DNA of 64,000 nucleotides. Source: Deltaproteobacteria bacterium. GTDB lineage: Bacteria; Myxococcota; Myxococcia; SLRQ01. A model generated the notes under the pieces. It was not told the DNA's origin and did no database searches. It saw only the letters and a list, made by a program, of their open reading frames with translations. The DNA lies in NCBI GenBank assembly GCA_029210625.1, contig JARGFU010000013.1:124001-188000 (forward strand). The letters are read 5' to 3'. This document shows, piece by piece, positions 23,802-39,800 of this stretch. The position numbers were made by a program, and so were the translations under genes. The first letter of the stretch is position 1, and every line of letters begins with the position of its first letter.

Positions 23802-25604
23802 ATGCCCGGGATGATCGACGCCCTCGTTCCCGCCTTCCTGCGGGAGAGCGCGCCAGCGCGGCTGCTCGGGCGCCTCTCCGCCGAGCGGCGCGGCCTGCTC
23901 CTGGTGGTGGCCTTCGCGGGCCTGATCTTCCTTCCCTTCCTCGGCTCGGTGGGGCTCTGGGATCCCTGGGAGACGCACTACAGCGAGGTCGCGCGCTCGA
24001 TGATCGAGCGCAACGACTACGTCCACCCCTACTGGGAGCGGGCCTACTTCTTCTCCAAGCCGGTGCTCACCTTCTGGTTGATGGCCCTCGGGATGAAGAT
24101 CGTCGGCCTCGCCGGTCCCGGCGGTGCCCTCTCCATCTACCTGGAGTGGGCGGTGCGGCTGCCCATCGCCCTGCTGGCGATCCTCGGGGTGGCGATGGTC
24201 TACCTGGCCGGCGCCCGGATCTGGTCGCGGCGGGTGGGGGCGCTGGCGGCCGTCGCGCTGGCCACCATGCCGATGTACGGGCTCATCGCTCGCCAGGCGA
24301 TGACCGACATGCCCTTCGTCTCCCTGGTGACCGCCGCGATCTGCGCCCTGATGATCGCCCTCTTCGGCAAGGCGCCGGCCGAGGCCGAGGCCGCGGTGGA
24401 GGACGAGGAGGCGACCGACGACCCCGACCCCTTCTGGCTCTACGTCTTCTATGCCTTCGTCGGCTTCGCCACCCTGGCCAAGGGCCTCCTGGGGGTGGCG
24501 TTGCCGGGGGCGGTGGCGCTCCTCTTCCTGGTGCTCACCGGGCGCTGGGGCCTCGTCTCCCGCCTGCGCATCCCCACCGGCGCGCTCCTGACCGCCGTCA
24601 TCGGCGCGCCCTGGTTCGTGGTGATGTCCCTCTTCAACGGCAAGGACGACGAGTTCAAGAACTTCGCCTACCGCTTCTTCGTGCACGACCACTTCAAGCG
24701 GATCGGGATGGGCGTGCACACCACGACCCCCGGCGGGACCTTCACCTACTTCATCGAGCAGGTCGGCTTCGGCACCTTCCCCTGGGTGGTCCTCTTCCCG
24801 GCGAGCCTCACCATCGCGGCCCGGGACCTGGCGGCGGGCCTGAAGGGCCGGCGCGCCCAGGCCCTCTTCTTCGCCTTCCTCTGGATCCTGGTCGGCTACG
24901 GGACCTTCTCCCTCTCGGCCACCAAGTTCCACCACTACGGCTTCCCGATGCTGCCGCCCCTGGCCCTCGTCTCGGGCTACGCCCTGCACCGCATCTGGGA
25001 GGAGGGGATCCGCCCGCACCAGGTGGCCCTGCTCCTCGGGGTGATCCTCTTCGTCGTCATCGCCCAGAACCTCGCGATGACGCCCAAGCACCTGGCCGAC
25101 CTCTACGTCTACAACTACGGGCGGCCCTACCCCAGCCGCGAGGTCGATCCCCGGCGCCTCTTCGCCGTCTTCTTCGTGCTCGGGGGCCTCTTACTGGTCT
25201 GGAGCTACTTCTGGCAGCGGCGCCGCTCCCTCGTCGCCGGTCTGCTGGCGATCGCCTTCCTCTTCTCGGCCTACCTCGGCTGGGTGCACTGGGTGCAGCT
25301 CTCGCCCCACTGGAGCCAGCGCGACCTCTTCTGGACCTACTACCAGACCCGGGAGGGTGACGAGCCGATCGCCGCCTACTACATGAACTGGCGAGGCGAG
25401 ACCCTCTACAGCCAGAACTCGGTGGTCCAGATCAAGGACGCCGGCAAGCTACGGAAGTTCGTGGCCGAGCCCGGCGCCGAGTACGTGCTCGTCGAGCAGG
25501 GACGCTACAAGGGGCTCAGGTCGGTCCTCTCCCGGCACCGCGCTCAGATCGTCGATCGCACCAACAACAAGTACTATCTGGTGCGGGTCGAGGATCCGCT
25601 CTAG
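23802..25604 (+). CDS. GT-C (ArnT/PMT-type) membrane glycosyltransferase
   Basis: 600 residues from ATG 23802, chosen because AGGAG stands nine bases upstream and the promoter at 23711-23739 then gives a normal leader; GTG 23751 would add 17 polar residues. After one hydrophobic segment comes the family's first-loop acidic motif in GLWDPWETHYSEVARSM, then about ten more membrane segments (LPIALLAILGVAMVYLAG, VGFATLAKGLLGVALPG, FPWVVLFPASL, FFAFLWILVGYGTF...) and a C-terminal soluble domain (GDEPIAAYYMNWRGETLYS). Family members transfer a sugar from a polyprenyl-phosphate donor to lipid A or protein in the periplasm. The acceptor is unknown; an insertion of acidic residues (AEAEAAVEDEEATDDPD) sits in one cytoplasmic loop. 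Confidence 0.85.
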   Translation: MPGMIDALVPAFLRESAPARLLGRLSAERRGLLLVVAFAGLIFLPFLGSVGLWDPWETHYSEVARSMIERNDYVHPYWERAYFFSKPVLTFWLMALGMKIVGLAGPGGALSIYLEWAVRLPIALLAILGVAMVYLAGARIWSRRVGALAAVALATMPMYGLIARQAMTDMPFVSLVTAAICALMIALFGKAPAEAEAAVEDEEATDDPDPFWLYVFYAFVGFATLAKGLLGVALPGAVALLFLVLTGRWGLVSRLRIPTGALLTAVIGAPWFVVMSLFNGKDDEFKNFAYRFFVHDHFKRIGMGVHTTTPGGTFTYFIEQVGFGTFPWVVLFPASLTIAARDLAAGLKGRRAQALFFAFLWILVGYGTFSLSATKFHHYGFPMLPPLALVSGYALHRIWEEGIRPHQVALLLGVILFVVIAQNLAMTPKHLADLYVYNYGRPYPSREVDPRRLFAVFFVLGGLLLVWSYFWQRRRSLVAGLLAIAFLFSAYLGWVHWVQLSPHWSQRDLFWTYYQTREGDEPIAAYYMNWRGETLYSQNSVVQIKDAGKLRKFVAEPGAEYVLVEQGRYKGLRSVLSRHRAQIVDRTNNKYYLVRVEDPL

Positions 25605-25729
25605 GCGCAAAATTACGCCCCTCTGGCGGAGGCAATTGCTTGCTGCGCTGCCTTCACCATGTCATGGTCTTTGACCGTGGGGAGGGCCCGTGAGGGTGCC
25701 CTCCAGAAGCGAGCGAGAAGGTCGGTACG

Positions 25730-26155
25730 GTGACTCAGTCCGATTCCAGCAAGAAGACCTTCCGGGTCCTGGTCGTCGAGGACAACCCTCACGTCTCGGA
25801 GATCTTCCGCTACGCCTTCAAGCGCATCGTGGCCGAGAAGCTCGGTGACGAGGTCGAGGTCGAGGTCGCGGGCGCCACCGACGGGCACCAGGCCTGGAGC
25901 AAGCTGGAGGAGACCCTCACCACGGCGCAGCCCTTCGATCTGGTGATCCTCGACCTGATGCTGCCGGTGCTCGACGGCACCGAGGTGCTCGCCCGGGTGC
26001 GGGCCAACGAGACCCTCGCGCCCCTGCCGGTGATCGTCATCACCGCCGGCGACGAGGACGCCTGCCGCGAGGCTCGCAGCGCGGGCGCGACCGAGGTCCT
26101 GCGCAAGCCGGTGCAGTTCGCGCAGATCCGTGAGGTCGTGGGCGTGCTCCTCTAG
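25730..26155 (+). CDS. Single-domain response regulator
   Basis: 141 residues from a GTG start, consisting of a receiver domain only: FRVLVVEDN acid pocket, phospho-acceptor Asp75 in VILDLMLPVLDG, VIVITAGDED (switch Thr), and LRKPVQ (Lys-Pro). There is no output domain, so it should act through protein contacts as CheY-like or Spo0F-like proteins do. No kinase is nearby. The 125-nt upstream region has a TTGACC at 25671-25676 without a matching -10, and a small GGAGGGC...GCCCTCC hairpin at 25681-25704. The gene ends just before an inverted heptamer-repeat element. Confidence 0.9.
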   Translation: MTQSDSSKKTFRVLVVEDNPHVSEIFRYAFKRIVAEKLGDEVEVEVAGATDGHQAWSKLEETLTTAQPFDLVILDLMLPVLDGTEVLARVRANETLAPLPVIVITAGDEDACREARSAGATEVLRKPVQFAQIREVVGVLL

Positions 26156-26175
26156 AGCTCGCTCCGCTCCCTCGG

Positions 26176-26322
26176 CTATCAGCTATCAGCTGTCAGCTGT
26201 CAGTTCGTTCGCCGGAAGCTCGGACCCCGATGCTGGCGTCGAGCCGGTTGTCCCAAACAGCAACGGGCGGCGCCGAGGCACCGCCCGAGCTGATAGCTGA
26301 CAGCTGATAGCTGATAGCTGAT
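26176..26322. repeat. Inverted heptamer-repeat element A
   Basis: Left arm 26176-26203 is four heptamers (two CTATCAG, two CTGTCAG). Right arm 26288-26322 is five heptamers on the opposite sense (AGCTGAT, AGCTGAC, then three AGCTGAT). An 84-nt GC-rich centre lies between. The element fills nearly the whole gap between the convergent response regulator and SPFH genes. A related element lies at 56549-56674. Confidence 0.8.
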
Positions 26323-26331
26323 GACCGGAGG

Positions 26332-27453
26332 TCAGCCGGTCTTGGTCCCGCAGCCCGCACAGAAGCGGGCTCCCGGCGCGAGCTTCTCGCCGCAGCCGGT
26401 GCAGAAGCCGCCCGAGGCGCTGGCCTGGGTGAGCTCGGCGCCGCAGCCCGAGCAGAACTTGCCCGGGGGGACCTGGGCGTTGCAGCCGGTGCAGGTGACG
26501 AGCGCCGGGGCCGCGGCCGGCGCCGGGGCCGCAGCAGGCGGGGGCGCCTGCTGCTGCTGCTGCTGCTGGGTCATGAACATCTGGGCCATGCCGAAGCCCA
26601 CGCCGAGGCCCGCGCCGCCGAGGGCCGGGTTGCCCCCACCGCCGCCGCCGCCGCCGCCCTGGGCCATGCCCTCGCCCGCGCCGAGCATCGCGGCGCCCGC
26701 GGCGTAGCTCTGGAAGCCGCCGGCCATGCGGGAGTAGGCCATGTCCTTGGAGAACTTCTTCAGGGTGGCCTCGTCCTCGGGCTTGATCGCGATGGTGAAG
26801 TTGCCGAGCCGCACCACGGTCAGGCCGTAGCCGTCGATGTGCTTCTTCGCGCCCTCGATGACCTCCTCCTCGATCTCCTCGGTGTAGGCACCGGAGGTCA
26901 CGTCGAGGAGCGGCCACTTCTTCTTCACCAGCAGCTCGGCGACCCGGTCGCGGATCGTCTTGAGCAGCAGGTTCTTGAACCAGCCGACGAAGGCGTCGTT
27001 GGAGTTGCGGCCGAGGCCCACCAGCCCGATGACCAGCTGCTCGGGATCGCTCACCCGCAGGGAGAAGTCGCCGTGCACCATGGTGCCGATGGCGAGGCCC
27101 GTCTCGGGGTCGCGCACGTCACCGATCGGGCCGCCGAACTTCACCTGCGAGATCTCGCGGGTGCTGACGAAGAAGATCTCGGTGACGAAGAGGTTCCCGC
27201 CGGTGACGGCGTCGACCAGCATCGACAGGAAGGGGAAGTTGTTGGCCTCGAGGGTGTGGCGGCCCGGGCCGATGGTGCCCACCGACTTGCCGTCGCGGAA
27301 GAAGAGCGCCACCTCGTCCGCCTCCACCGTCAGCTGGGTGCCCCAGCGGATGTTGGAGTCGGGGTGCTTGTAGATGATGTCCTGCTTCGCCTCGTCCGGC
27401 CGGACGACGAAGTGCCTTCTGGCCTCACCCTTCACCTTGTCGAAGAGTCCCAT
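26332..27453 (-). CDS. SPFH-domain protein with Gly/Gln tracts and zinc ribbons (YdjI/virion-core-like)
   Basis: 373 residues from an ATG with AAGGAAG upstream. N-terminal MGLFDKVKGEARRHF..., then an SPFH/band-7-like domain (about 30-255: VEADEVALFFRDGKSVGTIGPGRHTLEANNFPF, LKTIRDRVAELL, YGLTVVRLGNFTI). A Gly tract of nine residues, a Gln tract of seven and a Pro/Ala linker follow. The C-terminus (about 318-373) has paired CxxC knuckles (CTGC, CSGC, CTGC, CAGC), i.e. two zinc ribbons. This layout is known from YdjI-type 'virion core/SPFH' proteins, which are associated with membrane stress and may bind partner proteins. There is no signal peptide. It is probably a monocistron, convergent to the response regulator. 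Confidence 0.87.
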   Translation of the reverse strand: MGLFDKVKGEARRHFVVRPDEAKQDIIYKHPDSNIRWGTQLTVEADEVALFFRDGKSVGTIGPGRHTLEANNFPFLSMLVDAVTGGNLFVTEIFFVSTREISQVKFGGPIGDVRDPETGLAIGTMVHGDFSLRVSDPEQLVIGLVGLGRNSNDAFVGWFKNLLLKTIRDRVAELLVKKKWPLLDVTSGAYTEEIEEEVIEGAKKHIDGYGLTVVRLGNFTIAIKPEDEATLKKFSKDMAYSRMAGGFQSYAAGAAMLGAGEGMAQGGGGGGGGGNPALGGAGLGVGFGMAQMFMTQQQQQQQAPPPAAAPAPAAAPALVTCTGCNAQVPPGKFCSGCGAELTQASASGGFCTGCGEKLAPGARFCAGCGTKTG

Positions 27454-27504
27454 GCGCGTTCTTCCTTTCCTCGAGGGGCAAAACAGCGTCGCGGTCGTTC
27501 GCGA

Positions 27505-29013
27505 CTATTCCTTCAGGCTCCCGTGAGTGTCAAACGGCGAACCCGAGCCCGGACGCGCCGGCGCCTCGGGTCTGACGGCGAGCCCGGCCGGGAGGTCGTG
27601 GGCCCGGGCGGTCGCCAGGACCCGGGCGGCCAGCGCCGGCAGGTGCGCCTCGGCCCAGGCCCGCTCCCAGGCCAGGGCCGGCTCCGGGGCGGGGGAGAGG
27701 CCCAGCGCGCGCTGCATCAGGTTTCCGTGGTGGGCCAGGGCGGCCCCCTCCGGCGCGGTGAGGACCGAGAGGAGGAGCGCCGCCTCCCGCCGGGCGCCGG
27801 CCCGGAGGCGGGCGGCCTCCCGCCGGGCCAGGGTCCGGGCCTGGGCCTCGGGCAGGCCCGGCAGGGAGCGCTCCCCGGACTCGAGGGCCGCGAGGGCCCG
27901 GTGCAGGGCCTGGTGGGCGCGCGCGGAGGCCTCGAGCTGGGCGGGGAGGGGGTCGGCGGCCCCTCCGGGCGCCTGCGGGACGGCCGCGAGCTCGGCGCAG
28001 ATCACCGCCTCGCGCAGGCTGTCCAGGCGCGCCCGGAGGCCTGCCTGAGGAGAGAGGGCCAGCCGGAGATCCGCCGGCGGCGCGACCGGCAGGCAAAGGG
28101 GGAGGGGAGCCTGCCGGCCGTCCTCCCCGGCGGCGAGGGTCGAGGCGGCGGCGGCGAGGCTGCCGCCCTCGGGGAGGAGCAGCTCCAGGTCGTCGAGGAG
28201 CCGGCTGGCCGGCAGGAGCGCCTCCTCGCCGGGCTCGGGAGCGAAGAGGCGCCCCAGATCGCTCTCGGGGAGCTCGGCCAGGGCCGCCCCCGTCCGCCCC
28301 CGGGCCAGCTCCCCCAGCGCCTCGAGGCGCTGCTCCTCGTCCTGATCGAGGAGGGCCCGGGCCAGGGCGACGAGCTCCCCGGCCGGGGCGGGGAGGAGCA
28401 GGTCGCGCAGCTCGAGGGGCGAGAGGCCGAGAGCCGCCGCCGCCTGCTCGGCCTGGCCCCGGCGCTCCTCCAGGAGCAGGAGGTGGCGGGCCTGGACGGC
28501 CGCGGCGCTCTGGCGCAGCTGCTCCCGGCGGCGGGCGTCCGACTCCCGGGCCAGCCTCGGCCCCAGCTCGCGCCAGGGCAGGGGAGCGCCGTCCAGCTCG
28601 AGGGTCGCGGTGGCCTGGAGGTGGGCGATGCGGCCGTCCACCTCCGCGGTCGTCCGGGCCAGGAGGTTGCCGGCGACCGAGCGCTGCAGGGCCCGGGTGC
28701 TCTCCTCCCGGCCGGGGAGGAGGGGCCGGAGGGCGGCGAGGCGCTCGAAGGTCGCCCGGGAGGAGAGGGCGGGGTAGCGCTCGTAGCTCTCGCTCACCCC
28801 GCCGGGCTCCCCGCGCACCCAGAGGCCCCAGAGCTGCTCGCCCTGCTCCCGGCGCAGGGCCCGGTCCGTGGCGAGGAGGGCCTCGAGCTCGCTCTCCGGG
28901 GAGACCCGCACCGGCGGGGGTGCCGGCGGCACGGGCACCCGCTTCGGGCAGGCCCCCAGGAGGAGGGCGGCGGCCAGGAAGGGGAGGGTTCTCAGGGCGG
29001 CGGAGGCGGGCAT
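27505..29013 (-). CDS. Large helical lipoprotein, possibly a degenerate M3-peptidase-like protein
   Basis: 502 residues from ATG 29013. Signal MPASAALRTLPFLAAALLLGAC gives a clear lipobox, followed by a Pro-rich linker. The rest is almost wholly alpha-helical and rich in Ala, Leu, Arg and Glu. The segment PWRELGPRLARESDARRREQLRQSAAAVQARHLLLLEERRG followed by AAALGLSPLELRDLLL recalls the N-terminal helical part of M3 oligopeptidases, but no HExxH zinc motif is present anywhere, so it cannot be an active M3 enzyme as read. The upstream 47 in-frame residues are not part of the gene. It is divergent from the first giant lipoprotein gene. The function is unknown. Confidence 0.72.
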   Translation of the reverse strand: MPASAALRTLPFLAAALLLGACPKRVPVPPAPPPVRVSPESELEALLATDRALRREQGEQLWGLWVRGEPGGVSESYERYPALSSRATFERLAALRPLLPGREESTRALQRSVAGNLLARTTAEVDGRIAHLQATATLELDGAPLPWRELGPRLARESDARRREQLRQSAAAVQARHLLLLEERRGQAEQAAAALGLSPLELRDLLLPAPAGELVALARALLDQDEEQRLEALGELARGRTGAALAELPESDLGRLFAPEPGEEALLPASRLLDDLELLLPEGGSLAAAASTLAAGEDGRQAPLPLCLPVAPPADLRLALSPQAGLRARLDSLREAVICAELAAVPQAPGGAADPLPAQLEASARAHQALHRALAALESGERSLPGLPEAQARTLARREAARLRAGARREAALLLSVLTAPEGAALAHHGNLMQRALGLSPAPEPALAWERAWAEAHLPALAARVLATARAHDLPAGLAVRPEAPARPGSGSPFDTHGSLKE

Positions 29014-29090
29014 ATCGGGCTTCAGGCTATCCCGGTCGGCGGGGGGCCGAAACCCCCGGTATTCGGGCTCTCCGTGCCGCCTGCCGTACC

Positions 29091-29119
29091 TTGACACTGA
29101 GGTGGGGCACCGCTATTCG
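29091..29119 (+). promoter_or_regulatory. Promoter of giant lipoprotein gene 1
   Basis: Consensus TTGACA (29091-29096), spacer 17, TATTCG (29114-29119). It ends 86 nt before the ATG. The same type of element precedes genes 3, 4 and 5 of the array. Confidence 0.6.
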
Positions 29120-29205
29120 AGCCTCCTCACCGTCCCTCGCAGCAGGAGGGGTTCGTGCGCGACGAGGGACGGACGGTCACCCCAATCAAGCTCAAGGAGC
29201 TCGTG

Positions 29206-32655
<3,450 letters not shown>

Positions 32656-32701
32656 GGGGTAGGGCAGAGGCCGGTCTCGGCCATCCGAAATAGCAGACAT
32701 G

Positions 32702-32736
32702 GACACCCCGGCCGGGCTTGAATCGGCCGGGGTGTC
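32702..32736 (+). terminator. 13-bp hairpin between giant genes 1 and 2
   Basis: GACACCCCGGCCG, a nine-base loop, and the exact reverse complement, 47 nt after the stop of gene 1. There is no poly-U tail. A weak promoter-like pair for gene 2 (TTGAAT 32718-32723, spacer 16, TATTCA 32740-32745) overlaps its loop and 3' flank. Confidence 0.6.
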
Positions 32737-32745
32737 GTGTATTCA
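32718..32745 (+). promoter_or_regulatory. Weak promoter candidate for giant gene 2
   Basis: TTGAAT, a 16-nt spacer and TATTCA, ending 32 nt before the ATG. The match is poorer than for the other genes of the array and it overlaps the terminator hairpin. Gene 2 may also be read from gene 1. Confidence 0.35.
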
Positions 32746-32777
32746 GGGGTCCACACTCCCCACAAGGATGCTCGAAG

Positions 32778-36725
<3,948 letters not shown>

Positions 36726-36784
36726 GCTGCGTCTATCCGGCTGATTTCTAAAGGAAATCGAGGTCCTCCGGGGCGGTGTTCCGC

Positions 36785-36813
36785 TTGACGGAGTGGGGGT
36801 GGGTCGCTACCTT
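36785..36813 (+). promoter_or_regulatory. Promoter of giant lipoprotein gene 3
   Basis: TTGACG (36785-36790), spacer 17, TACCTT (36808-36813), 85 nt before the ATG, the same distance as for gene 1. A weak GATTTC-TAAAG-GAAATC hairpin (36743-36759) lies between the end of gene 2 and this promoter. Confidence 0.6.
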
Positions 36814-36898
36814 TCGCCCACTTCGCGGCGGCTCCACGGCCCTCTGACGGCCACCGCACGCGGGCGCCCTTCGCCACCGGTTCATCCCGGGAGGACCC

Positions 36899-39800
36899 AT
36901 GCCGTCGTCTCCTCGTTTCACCTCGCTCCTCGGCCTGCTGGCCCTCCTCCTCGTCGCCACCGGCTGCCCCAAGCCGCCCTCGGTCACCGATCCGAGCATC
37001 GACCGCTTCGAGGCGAGCGCGACGACGATCACCGCCGGCGGCACGGTCACCCTCTCCTGGGAGACCTCCAACGCCCTCGCGGTCACGATGGTGGACGGCG
37101 CGGATCAGCCCGTGGACCTGGCCGGCGCCCCGGCCGCCGCCGGCTCGGTGGACCTCACCCTCGATGCGGTGGGCAGCCACACCTTCACCCTGACCGCCAC
37201 CGGCGAGGAGGAGAGCAGCCCGGCCACCGCCAGCGTGACCCTCACCGTCGAGGCGAGCCCGGCCCCGGTGATCACCTCCCTCACCGCCACGCCCGCGAGC
37301 GTCGCGCTCGGTGATCCCGCGAGCCTGAGCTGGACCACCACCGGCGCCGACACGGTGAGCATGGTGGACGACGCCGGCAACACCCTCGATCTCGCGGGTC
37401 AGGGCGCCGCCTCCGGTACCGTGAGTGTCACCCCGGCCGTCGACACCACCTACACCCTGACAGCCTCCGGTCCGGGGGGCAGCACCACCGCCACCGTCAC
37501 CGTGACGGTCTTCGTCCTGCCGACGATCCTCACCTTCGAGTCCGACGCCGCCGGCGCGGTGGTCGCCGGCTCCCCGGTGGTCCTCTCCTGGACCACCACC
37601 GACACCGACTCGATCGCCCTGGTCGACGACGCGGGCAACGCCATCGACGTCAGCGCCCTCAGCCCCACCTCCGACTCGGTGACGGTGACCCCGCTGGAGA
37701 GCAGCACCTTCACCCTCACCGCGACGAACGCGAACGGCTCGACGGACGCCACCGTCACCGTCGAGGTGCTCACCCACATCATCGCCTTCACCCTGAGCCC
37801 GGAGGTCGCCCGGGCGGGCGACACCCTCACCCTCGCCTGGCAGATCGGCGGCGCGACCGCCGCGGACCTCAGCGGGCCCGGCGGCTTCAGCTACGCGATC
37901 CCGGCCGGCGAGCTGCTGGCGGGCAGCACCACCCTGAGCGCGGCCACCGCGGGAGACTTCGTCCTCTCCGCCACGGGCCCGCAGAACAGCGACAGCGCGA
38001 CCCGCACCCTGGCCATCACCACCGCCCCGCGGATCCGGACCTTCACCGCCACGCCCGACGCGCTCACCGAGGGTGAGGCCACCACCCTGGCGTGGACCGT
38101 CGACGGGGCGGACGCCCTGGACCTGACCGACTCCCTCGGGAACACCGTCGACATCTCCGCGCTCTCGGTGACCTCCGACAGCGTCACCCAGACCCTGGTG
38201 GTGCCGGGGACCGTGACCTACACCCTCACCGCGACCAACGCGGACGGCAACCACGTCCTCACGGCCGACGTGCTGGTGGCGGCCCACCCGAGCATCGACA
38301 CCTTCGTCGCCGTGCCGAGCCGGCTGCCCGCCGGCGACGTCACCCTCCTCTCCTGGACCACCTCCGCGGCGGACTCGGTGAGGCTCGAGGAGAGCACGGT
38401 CGACCTGGGCATCCCCGCGACCGATCTCGACGGCAGCCACCAGACCGGGGCGCTGGCCGCGGACACGACCTACGTCCTCTACGCCTCGAACGCCGCCGGC
38501 CACGAGGCGAGCGCCAGCCTGACGGTCACCATCGGCGCTCCCGTCAACACGAGCTTCACCGCCACGCCGGGCGCCGGGGCGCCGGGCGCCACCCTCCAGC
38601 TGGGCTGGACGAACGAGGGCGGCACGACGCTGACCATCAGCGACGGCACCACCGACGTCTGCACGGTGAGCACCGCCGCCGACGTGGCGGCGGGGACCTG
38701 CGACATCACGGCGCCGGCCGCCGTCGGCACCCACACCTTCACCCTCACCGTCACCGACAGCCAGGGGGGCAGCGACACCGCCACCCTCGATCTGCGCGTC
38801 TCGGACGGCCCGATCATCCAGTCCTTCGAGGGCAACGCCGCGCTGATCTCCGAGGGCGACACCCTGACCCTCTCCTGGCTCGTCGACGACGATCCGGCCG
38901 GGAACACCCCGTCCCTCAACCTGACCGACGATCAGGGCAACACCTACGACCTCAGCGGCCTGGATCCGAACGCGGGCAGCGGCGACCTCGTGGGGCTCGC
39001 GGCCGGCACCTACGTCTTCACCCTCGCGGCCACCACCGGGGTGGGCACCGACGCGAGCGCCAGCTTCACCGTGACCGTGGTGGCGATGCCCGTCATCCTC
39101 ACCTTCGGGGCGAACCCGGACGCGCTCGACACCCTCGGCGGCACGGTGGTGCCCACCACCGACCTCGGCTGGACCACCCTCGACGGCGTCAGCGCCGAGC
39201 TCTGGGAGCTCGACGCCACCGGCGCCCCCATCCTGCCGGCCCTCCACGTGGCCGCGAGCCAGGGGGAGGTCGACGCCCACACCCTCCTGGGCCACCCGCT
39301 CACCTTCTCCACGACCTTCCGGCTCCACGTCGAGAACGCCGCCGGGGGCGCGGCCGAGGCCGACCTCACGGTCATGGTCGACGGCCCGCAGATCCTCGCC
39401 TTCGAGGCCACCCTCGGGGGGACGCCGGTGAGCGAGGTCGTGGCCGGCGAGCTCATCGACCTGACCTGGACCACCAACCGGGCCGACGCGGTCACCCTCG
39501 ATCCCCCGCCGGTGCGGCTGACCAGCGGGCAGTACCAGGACATCAGCGCCACGGGCACGATGATCACCTTCAGCGACCCCGACATGGGCGAGGCGCTGAT
39601 CACCTTCCCGGCGGGCTTCACCTTCCCCTACTACGGCAGCGCCCGCACCCAGGTGGTCGCCACCTCCGACGGCTTCCTCTCCTTCGATCCCGCCGTCTCC
39701 AGCACCGGCGCCAACGATCCCTTCCCGCACCCCAGCAGCCCCCACGGCGGGGTGATCGCCGCCTTCTGGGACGACCTCGACCTGCCGGTCACCGGCCACG

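Noticed and set aside
25624-25640. Sigma-54-like TGGC...TTGCT before the response regulator gene
   Set aside because: The GG-to-GC distance is 13 rather than 12, and no activator site or other support is seen.
25671-25699. TTGACC upstream of the response regulator as a sigma-70 promoter
   Set aside because: No -10-like hexamer at 16-18 nt; the following bases are GC-rich.
26176-26322. tRNA or attachment site in the heptamer element
   Set aside because: No cloverleaf, CCA or integrase; the structure is explained by inverted 7-bp tandem units.
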